A DNA stretch of 64,000 bases from Labedella phragmitis. GTDB taxonomy: Bacteria > Actinomycetota > Actinomycetes > Actinomycetales > Microbacteriaceae. The DNA lies in assembly GCF_004078635.1 (NCBI RefSeq), contig NZ_RZNB01000006.1:62001-126000 (forward strand), read 5' to 3'. The notes beneath the pieces were generated by a model, which searched no databases, had not been told where the DNA came from, and saw only the letters and a program-made list of their open reading frames with translations. Below, one piece after another: positions 57,927 through 64,000 of this stretch (positions are counted from its first letter, which is position 1; the number at the start of each line of letters is the position of its first letter). A program made the position numbers and the translations under genes.

Positions 57927-58928
57927 CTATTCGTCGAGGATCGAATCCGGCTGGATGTCGATCTTCGCGCCCGTCAGCTTCGCGGCGAGGCGGGCGTTCT
58001 GGCCCTCCTTGCCGATGGCGAGCGAGAGCTGGTAGTCCGGAACCAGTGCCCGGACGGCCTTGATGCTCTGATCGAGGACGAAGGTCGACGTGACCTTCGC
58101 GGGCGACAACGCGTTCCCGACGAACGTCGCGAGGTCGGGCGAGTAGTCGACGATGTCGATCTTCTCGGTGCCGAGCTCCTCCGTGACCGCCCGCACGCGG
58201 CGGCCCATCTCGCCGATGCACGCGCCCTTCGCGTTGATCGCCGGGTCCGTCGCGCGGACGGCGATCTTGGTCCGATGGCCCGCCTCGCGTGCGAGCGAGA
58301 CGATCTCGACGAGACCGGAGGCGATCTCCGGCACCTCGAGCGCGAAGAGCTTCCGCACGAGCGACGGGTGCGTCCGCGACACCGTGATCGACGGCCCCTT
58401 GACGCCCTTCGAAACGCTCGTCACGTAGACGCGGATGCGGGAGCCGTGCGGGTACTGCTCGCCCGGGACCTGCTCCTCTGGAGGCATGATCGCCTCGATC
58501 GTGCCGAGGTCGACGTGGATCATCTTCGGGTTCGGACCCTGCTGGATGACGCCCGCGACGATGTCGCCCTCGCGACCCTTGAACTCCCCGAGCACCGCGT
58601 CGTCCGCGATGTCGCGCAGCCGCTGGTTGATGACCTGCTTCGCGGCGAACGCCGCGATCCGGCCGAAGTCCTCGGGCATCGTCTCCGACTCGCCGATGAC
58701 GTTGCCGTCGTCGTCCTTCTCGGGGATGAGCACGGCGACGTGGCCGGTCTTCCGATCGAGGTGCACGCGAGCATCCGTCGCGTCGCCACCCGACTGGGTC
58801 TCGTTCTTCTGGTAGGCGGTGAGGATCGCCTGCTCGATGATGTGCACGAGTTCGTCGAACGGGATCTCCCGCTCCCGTTCCATCATCTTCAGGACAGTGA
58901 GATCGATGTCCACGACGGCCACCTCCAT
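57927..58928 (-). CDS. nusA: Transcription termination/antitermination factor NusA
   Basis: This 333-residue NusA binds RNA polymerase and nascent RNA during elongation. Domains are the N-terminal polymerase-binding part (VDIDLTVLKMMEREREIPFD), S1 (GDIVAGVIQQGPNPKMIHVD) and two KH domains (GACIGEMGRRVRAVTEELG; SLAIGKEGQNARLAAKLTG). The C-terminal acidic repeats of E. coli NusA are absent, as in other Gram-positives. The ATG at 58928 is the family start. rimP, which usually precedes nusA, is not here; a divergent AGCS symporter gene is. Confidence 0.96.
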   Translation of the reverse strand: MEVAVVDIDLTVLKMMEREREIPFDELVHIIEQAILTAYQKNETQSGGDATDARVHLDRKTGHVAVLIPEKDDDGNVIGESETMPEDFGRIAAFAAKQVINQRLRDIADDAVLGEFKGREGDIVAGVIQQGPNPKMIHVDLGTIEAIMPPEEQVPGEQYPHGSRIRVYVTSVSKGVKGPSITVSRTHPSLVRKLFALEVPEIASGLVEIVSLAREAGHRTKIAVRATDPAINAKGACIGEMGRRVRAVTEELGTEKIDIVDYSPDLATFVGNALSPAKVTSTFVLDQSIKAVRALVPDYQLSLAIGKEGQNARLAAKLTGAKIDIQPDSILDE

Positions 58929-59067
58929 ATTCAGCTCTTGCCGGCGCGAACCGCGCGCCGGACTACCTGTCAAGGGTACTAGACGGATCCGTCGGAGGGG
59001 AGCTTCTCAGGACGGGAGCCGCATGCGTCCGCTCGCCTTCGCGGCGGTTCTCGGGCACAGTTGCACG

Positions 59068-60531
59068 ATGGACGCACTCAACGGATTCATCCTCTCTGCC
59101 GGCGACACCCTCTGGACGTGGGCGGTGCTCCCCGTGCTCGCTCTTCTCGGCGTCTACTTCACCGTCCGATCGGGCGTCGTCCAGTTCCGCCTCATCCCGG
59201 AGATGTTCCGCACACTCGCGGACAAGACACCACTCACCGTCGACGGGAAGCCGCAATCGATCTCCGCCTTCCAGGCGTTCAGCGTCTCGGCCGCGTCGCG
59301 CGTAGGTGTCGGCAACATCGCCGGCGTCGGGACGGCGATCGCGATCGGGGGCCCCGGCGCGGTGTTCTGGATGTGGACCATGGCGTTCATCGGTGGCGCG
59401 TCGAGCTTCGTCGAGTCGACTCTCGGACAGCTCTACAAAGTGCGGGACGCCGACGGCTTCCGTGGCGGGCCGGCGTACTACATGGAACGCGGACTGAAGG
59501 CCCGCTGGATGGGCATCCTCTTCGCCATCATCCTCATCGTCTGCTTCCCTTTCGCATTCAGCTCCCTGCAGGCGAACACCATCAGCGCGACGGTGTCGTC
59601 GAGCTTCGGAGGGACGACCTGGATCCCGGTCGTGGTCGGCGTGGTCCTCGCCGTGCTCACCGCTCTCGTCGTCTTCGGCGGCATCCGCCGCATCGCGAGT
59701 GTCACGCAAGCCGTCGTGCCCGCGATGGCTCTCGGCTACCTCCTGCTCGGCCTCGTCATCGTGGCGATGAACATCGACAAGGTTCCGGCGGCGTTCGCCT
59801 CGATCTTCACCCAGGCGTTCGGCTTCAACGAGGTCGTCGGAGCAGCGATCGGCGTCATCATCATGACGGGCGTCAAGCGCGGGATGTTCTCGAACGAGGC
59901 GGGACTCGGATCCGCTCCCAACGCCGGAGCGAGCGCCGCGGTGACGCACCCGGTGAAGCAAGGACTCGTGCAGACGCTCGGCGTCTACTTCGACACCTTC
60001 CTCGTATGCTCCATCACCGCATTCATCATCCTCGTGTCGACACCCGACCTCGCGAATGCGACTCAGGGCATCGGGCTCACACAGGAGGCCATCGTCGGGA
60101 ATCTCGGCGAATGGTCCAACGTCCTGCTCAGCAGCATCATCTTCCTGCTCGCGTTCAGCTCCATCCTCGGCAACTACTACTACGGCGAGTCGAACATCGA
60201 GTTCATCTCCTCTCGGCGGTCCGTACTGACGACCTACCGTGTCCTCGTCGTGGCCGCCATCTTCGGAGGCTCGATCGCGTCGGCCGATCTCATCTGGAAC
60301 ACGGCGGACGGCATCATGGGACTCATGGCACTCGTGAATCTCGTGGCCATCGGCTTGCTGTCGGGCGTCGCCTTCAAACTCCTGAAGGACTACACGGAGC
60401 AGCGGCGCCGCGGCATCAATCCCGTCTTCACCCGTGATCGCCTACCCGGCGTGACAGGAATCGAGTGCTGGGAGGACGAGCTCACCGTCACGGGGCCTCT
60501 GACGATCCCGGACGCGACTCGCTTGCGCTAA
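59068..60531 (+). CDS. Alanine/glycine:cation symporter (AGCS family)
   Basis: This 487-residue sodium:amino-acid symporter has the AGCS signature SVSAASRVGVGNIAGVGTAI near residue 71 (family norm GVGNIAGVA) and TGVKRGMFSNEAGLGSAPNA near 267. About ten helices are visible. It imports alanine or glycine, probably with sodium. The ATG at 59068 gives the family N terminus. It is divergent from nusA across 139 bp and convergent with proS. Confidence 0.93.
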   Translation: MDALNGFILSAGDTLWTWAVLPVLALLGVYFTVRSGVVQFRLIPEMFRTLADKTPLTVDGKPQSISAFQAFSVSAASRVGVGNIAGVGTAIAIGGPGAVFWMWTMAFIGGASSFVESTLGQLYKVRDADGFRGGPAYYMERGLKARWMGILFAIILIVCFPFAFSSLQANTISATVSSSFGGTTWIPVVVGVVLAVLTALVVFGGIRRIASVTQAVVPAMALGYLLLGLVIVAMNIDKVPAAFASIFTQAFGFNEVVGAAIGVIIMTGVKRGMFSNEAGLGSAPNAGASAAVTHPVKQGLVQTLGVYFDTFLVCSITAFIILVSTPDLANATQGIGLTQEAIVGNLGEWSNVLLSSIIFLLAFSSILGNYYYGESNIEFISSRRSVLTTYRVLVVAAIFGGSIASADLIWNTADGIMGLMALVNLVAIGLLSGVAFKLLKDYTEQRRRGINPVFTRDRLPGVTGIECWEDELTVTGPLTIPDATRLR

Positions 60532-60533
60532 AA

Positions 60534-60573
60534 CGAGCCCTCCCCCCACGCAGATGCACGGGGAGAGGGCTCG
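60534..60573. terminator. Bidirectional hairpin terminator
   Basis: A 14-bp stem with one mismatch (60534-60547 with 60560-60573) and a 12-nt loop separate the symporter from the convergent proS gene. Confidence 0.7.
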
Positions 60574-60586
60574 AGGACGAATCCCG

Positions 60587-62365
60587 TCAGGAAGCGCGCA
60601 ACCGCGCCACGGCGTCGACGACCTCGGCGATCGCGACCGGCTCGCGCTCGCCCGTGCGGCGGTCCCACACCTCGACGATGCCGTCGGCGACGCCGCGGCC
60701 GGCGATGACGATGATCGGCACGCCGATGAGCTCGGCGTCGCCGAACTTCACGCCGGGAGAGACCTTCGGCCGGTCGTCGTAGAGCACGTCGACGCCGGCG
60801 GTCTCGAGCTGGTCGGAGATCCAGTCGGCGGTCTCGAAGACGGCGGCCTCCCGTCCCGTCGCGACGAGGTGCACGTCGAACGGAGCGACCTGGGTCGGCC
60901 ACACGAGACCCTTGTCGTCGTTGTTGAGCTCGGCGATCGTCGCGAGGATGCGCGTGATGCCGATGCCGTAGGAGCCCATCGTGACGGTGACGAGCTTGCC
61001 GTTCTCGTCGAGGACCTTGAGGCCGAGGGACTCGGCGTACTTGCGACCGAGTTGGAAGACGTGCCCGAGCTCCATGCCTCGAGCGAGTTCGACGGGGCCG
61101 GAGCCGTCGGGGGCGGGGTCGCCCGCGCGCACCGCTGCTGCCTCCACGACGCCGTCGGCCGTGAAGTCGCGACCCGCGACGAGCCCGAAGACGTGGCGTC
61201 CCTTCTCGTTCGCACCCGTGATCCACTCGGTGCCGTCGACGATGCGGGGGTCGAGGACGAACCGGATCCCCGTGCTCGACTCCTCGCCGAGCACGGCGCC
61301 GTCGGCCGACCACGGCCCGATGTAGCCCTTCACGAGACCGGGGTGCTTCGCGAAGTCCTCGTCCGTCGCGGGCTCGACCTCCGCCGGGGCGAAGGCGACC
61401 TCGACGCGCTTCATCTCGACCTCACGGTCGCCCGGGAGACCGACGACGACGAGCTCGCGCGTGCCCTCGAGGTCGGTGAGGGCGAGCACGACGTTCTTGA
61501 GCGTGTCGGCGGCCGTCCACTCGCGACCGTCCTCGCGCGGGTGCTCGGCGTTCGCGAGATCGACGAGGGTCTGGATCGTGGGCGTGTCCGGGGTGTCGTG
61601 GACCACCGCGGCGGGGAGCCCCTCGATGGGACGGGCGTCGGGGACGACCGTCGTGAACGCCTCGACGTTGGCGGCGTATCCGCCCGCCGACCGCACGAAC
61701 GTGTCCTCACCGATCGGCGTGGGGTGCAGGAACTCCTCGCTCCGGGACCCGCCCATGGCGCCGGCATCGGCGTGGACGATGACGTACTCGAGGCCGAGGC
61801 GGGAGAAGATGCGCTCGTAGGCGTCACGCTGACTCTGGTAGCTCGCGTCGAGGCCCGCGTCCGTGTAGTCGAACGAGTACGCGTCCTTCATCGTGAACTC
61901 GCGTCCGCGGAGCAGACCGGCACGCGGACGTGCCTCGTCGCGGTACTTGTCCTGGATCTGGAAGATCGACAGCGGCAGGTCCTTGTAGCTCGAGTAGAGG
62001 TCTTTCACGAGGAGGGTGAAGACCTCCTCGTGCGTCGGGGCGAGAAGGTAGTCGGCGCCCTTGCGGTCCTGCAGACGGAAGAGGGCGTCGCCGTACTCCT
62101 CCCAGCGCCCGGTCGCCTCGTAGGGCTCGCGGGGCAGCAGGGCCGGGAAGTGCACCTCGAAGGCGCCGGCCGCGGCCATCTCCTCGCGCACGATCGTCTC
62201 GATCTTCGCCTTCACACGCAGGCCGATCGGCAGCCACGCGAAGACGCCCGGCGCCTGGCGCCGGATGTAGCCGGCGCGGACGAGCAACCGGTGGCTCGTC
62301 ACCTCCGCGCCGGAGGGGTCTTCACGGAGCGTGCGGAGGAAGTATGTCGAAAGGCGTGTAACCAC
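60587..62365 (-). CDS. proS: Prolyl-tRNA synthetase
   Basis: This 592-residue class II synthetase charges tRNA-Pro. It is the bacterial type with an editing insertion. Motif 1 is [12 protein letters not shown], motif 2 [20 protein letters not shown], and motif 3 [10 protein letters not shown] with an Arg. An insertion domain between about residues 220 and 400 ([19 protein letters not shown]) removes mischarged alanine. The C-terminal anticodon-binding domain ends DAVARLRAS. It starts with GTG at 62365. Confidence 0.97.
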   Translation of the reverse strand: MVTRLSTYFLRTLREDPSGAEVTSHRLLVRAGYIRRQAPGVFAWLPIGLRVKAKIETIVREEMAAAGAFEVHFPALLPREPYEATGRWEEYGDALFRLQDRKGADYLLAPTHEEVFTLLVKDLYSSYKDLPLSIFQIQDKYRDEARPRAGLLRGREFTMKDAYSFDYTDAGLDASYQSQRDAYERIFSRLGLEYVIVHADAGAMGGSRSEEFLHPTPIGEDTFVRSAGGYAANVEAFTTVVPDARPIEGLPAAVVHDTPDTPTIQTLVDLANAEHPREDGREWTAADTLKNVVLALTDLEGTRELVVVGLPGDREVEMKRVEVAFAPAEVEPATDEDFAKHPGLVKGYIGPWSADGAVLGEESSTGIRFVLDPRIVDGTEWITGANEKGRHVFGLVAGRDFTADGVVEAAAVRAGDPAPDGSGPVELARGMELGHVFQLGRKYAESLGLKVLDENGKLVTVTMGSYGIGITRILATIAELNNDDKGLVWPTQVAPFDVHLVATGREAAVFETADWISDQLETAGVDVLYDDRPKVSPGVKFGDAELIGVPIIVIAGRGVADGIVEVWDRRTGEREPVAIAEVVDAVARLRAS

Positions 62366-62413
62366 GCGTCCATGCTAGCCCGCGCGAACCGAGCGTCGCC
62401 GGACGCCCGGGCG

Positions 62414-63211
62414 TCACCACGGCTTCTCGACGTACTCGCCTCCGCCGCGCTGGTCGGCGTCCTGGTCGCGACGGTCCTGCTCGGCGGCGTCGCCGCGGTC
62501 CTGGAGATCGTCCGTCGGCGAGCCGCCGTCGGCGTCCTCCTCGCCCGGAGTCGTCGAGCCCTCGCCCTCCTCCTGGCGTTCGACCTCGCCCTGCTTGCCC
62601 TCGATGCGATCGCGGGCGTTCTCGAGCCGCTCCCCCGCGTCGGTCCCCGACTCCTCCGCCGGTTCCTCCGGCGGTGTCGAGTCGTCCTCCGTCTCGCCCT
62701 CGAAGCACCCGTCCTCCTCGCCCCCGCGGATCACGGCGAGCGCCGTGTCGTAGAGGAGCGATGCGCCACGCAGGTACCCGCCCTCCGCATAGATGTCCCC
62801 GAGCTCCTCCCATGCGAGTGCGAGGTTGACGCGCACATCGCACGAGCGCTCGGCGGGCGCGAGCTCGAGCGCGACCGAGAGGTCATCGGTCGCGTCGTTG
62901 TACTCCTGCGCGAGAGCCGAGGCGGTACCGCGGTCGTAGTACGCGAGCCAGGGTTCGAACCAGTTGAGGGTCATGAGCGAGTCGCTTGCGGCGATGCTCT
63001 CGTCGAATCGGGCGGTCTCCGCCGCGTCGATCGCGTCCTGGGCGGTCAGCGAGAGACTCGCGAGCTTGAGCGACGTGGCGAGCGCGAGCAGGACGACCGG
63101 GAGCGACCACCAGAGGAGGCGCTTCCGTCGTCGCCGCATAGCGGAAGTGGTCCGGAGGCGTTTCATGCGGGGTGCGGCCGCCGATTCGGGTCTCGTGAGC
63201 GTGTCAGCCAT
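62414..63211 (-). CDS. Membrane protein with TPR-like region, Bat-type cluster
   Basis: This 265-residue protein has a basic N terminus, one hydrophobic helix (WWSLPVVLLALATSLKLASL, about 34-53), two TPR-like helical repeats (residues 80-160; DRGTASALAQEYNDATDDLS and EELGDIYAEGGYLRGASLLY) and a long Glu/Asp/Gly-rich tail. It overlaps the VWA gene by 8 nt. Such TPR proteins accompany VWA proteins and MoxR ATPases in Bat-like operons. Confidence 0.75.
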   Translation of the reverse strand: MADTLTRPESAAAPRMKRLRTTSAMRRRRKRLLWWSLPVVLLALATSLKLASLSLTAQDAIDAAETARFDESIAASDSLMTLNWFEPWLAYYDRGTASALAQEYNDATDDLSVALELAPAERSCDVRVNLALAWEELGDIYAEGGYLRGASLLYDTALAVIRGGEEDGCFEGETEDDSTPPEEPAEESGTDAGERLENARDRIEGKQGEVERQEEGEGSTTPGEEDADGGSPTDDLQDRGDAAEQDRRDQDADQRGGGEYVEKPW

Positions 63212-64000
63212 CAGTCGCCCTCCTCAGGGCCGTCCGATCGGCCCGCCGTCCGCCCGTCGTGCCGGCGATGCCCGAGCGCAGGACGGTCCGCAGCATCCAG
63301 CCCAGTTCGAGGAGCGCGAGCGCCGTGAGCGGGATGGCGAGGAGCCAGTAGAGTTCCCCGGTCTCCGCGGGAACATCGCCGCCGCTCTCGACGTCCCCCA
63401 CCTCGATGCCGGCGGTCGCCGGTGCTGCGGACGTCTCGGCGTCCCGATGCAGGTACTCGACGCCCAACTCGTCGGCGATCGTGGACAGCGCCCCCTCGTC
63501 GATGTGCGAGATCGCGTCCTGTCCCGTGGAGTAGTCCTGGATGTACGACGGCTCCGTGCCGTCGTCGTAGCCCGTGTAGGTGCGCATCGGTCCACCTGCC
63601 TCCGTGCCGTAGCCGAGCACGGCTCCCCCGTCGATGAACGGCGCGAGCCCGGCGAAAGAGCCCGGCTGCTCGCCGCTCGTCTGCTCCCCGTCGCCGAGGT
63701 AGAAGAGCACTCGGGAGCGCTCCGGGTTCTCCTCGGCGTCCGCTTCGAGCACACCGGTGAGGTACTCGACGGGCTCGTCGATGCTGCTCCCCGCCGAGTA
63801 CGACGTGATCTCCTGCTGCAACGCCCGCGTCGCCTGGGCGAGCGCCGAGACGTCGGTCGTGAGAGGGACCCGGTGCACGGTCACGGCGTCGAATGTGACG
63901 AGCGATACGCGCGACCCGATGAGGGCCTCGGAGATCGCCAGGACGTCCTCGCGGACCCCGTCCAGTCGGGGAGCACCGTCGTCCCAGTCCTCCGCGGCCA
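63204..64000 (-). CDS. VWA domain-containing membrane protein, N terminus beyond the window
   Basis: The frame is open from the stop at 63204 to the right edge; the start lies outside. About 265 residues are visible. They begin within a von Willebrand A domain (EDWDDGAPRLDGVREDVLAI, SRVSLVTFDA, VLFYLGDGEQTSGEQPGS), including parts of the metal-ion-dependent adhesion site, and end with one membrane helix (LYWLLAIPLTALALLELGWM) and a basic tail. It is a BatB-like protein, likely in a MoxR-VWA operon. Confidence 0.88.
   Translation of the reverse strand, partial: AAEDWDDGAPRLDGVREDVLAISEALIGSRVSLVTFDAVTVHRVPLTTDVSALAQATRALQQEITSYSAGSSIDEPVEYLTGVLEADAEENPERSRVLFYLGDGEQTSGEQPGSFAGLAPFIDGGAVLGYGTEAGGPMRTYTGYDDGTEPSYIQDYSTGQDAISHIDEGALSTIADELGVEYLHRDAETSAAPATAGIEVGDVESGGDVPAETGELYWLLAIPLTALALLELGWMLRTVLRSGIAGTTGGRRADRTALRRATDG

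Noticed and set aside
62414-63211. CRISPR, prophage or integrative element anywhere in the window
   Set aside because: I saw no regularly spaced repeats, integrase, phage structural genes or tRNA-associated duplications.

Overview
The window reads as chromosomal DNA of a high-GC actinobacterium, most likely of the family Microbacteriaceae. The case rests on strong G/C preference at third codon positions, a mycoredoxin-type CGYC redoxin, a mycothiol-dependent-enzyme homologue, a LAxTG (class E) sortase signal, DUF3140 and DUF5979-type proteins, and a conserved translation gene series. The genus call is inference; there is no rRNA or tRNA gene here to test it.

The backbone is a stretched version of the actinobacterial nusA-to-pnp series, read right to left on the minus strand: proS, nusA, ylxR, infB, rbfA, a degenerate P-loop kinase-like gene, truB, two small membrane proteins, ribF, then about 41 kb later rpsO, then about 6 kb later pnp (cut by the left edge). 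Blocks of metabolic, transport and secreted-protein genes sit between these landmarks. No rimP lies next to nusA.

Layout. 1-7.7 kb: pnp; a LAxTG surface protein; a flavin reductase/luciferase-like monooxygenase pair behind an AT-rich palindromic operator; an acyltransferase; a fructosamine-kinase-like gene; rpsO. 7.8-13.8 kb: a protealysin-like M4 protease followed by an emfourin-type inhibitor; an MFS carrier; a Gly/Asp-rich protein; an Lrp-regulated luciferase-like oxidoreductase. 13.8-20 kb: FKBP, FAH hydrolase, aspartase, and a LacI regulator beside a fucose-isomerase-like gene with a LacI-type operator. 20-23.9 kb: a five-gene lactococcin 972-like bacteriocin cassette (secreted peptide, lipoprotein, peptidoglycan-binding adaptor, ABC ATPase, FtsX-type permease), all overlapping. 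23.9-34.9 kb: phosphodiesterase, two divergent NCS2 nucleobase permeases, a PiT phosphate carrier with a PHO-box-like repeat, Nudix, aldo/keto reductase, oligopeptidase B, 6-phosphofructokinase, mycoredoxin. 35-43 kb: alpha/beta hydrolase, SNF2 helicase, SGNH esterase, DUF3140, copper ATPase with a CsoR-type operator, homocysteine methyltransferase. 43-48 kb: a deoxyribose catabolic operon (SorC/DeoR regulator, deoC, full ALDH, truncated ALDH). 48-62 kb: ribF, truB, mutY, Nramp-like transporter, rbfA-infB-ylxR-nusA, AGCS symporter, proS. 62-64 kb: the end of a VWA/TPR (Bat-like) cluster, cut by the right edge.

Convergent gene pairs are separated by long GC-rich hairpins that probably terminate transcription in both directions. 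Most same-strand neighbours overlap by 4-10 nt, which points to translational coupling.
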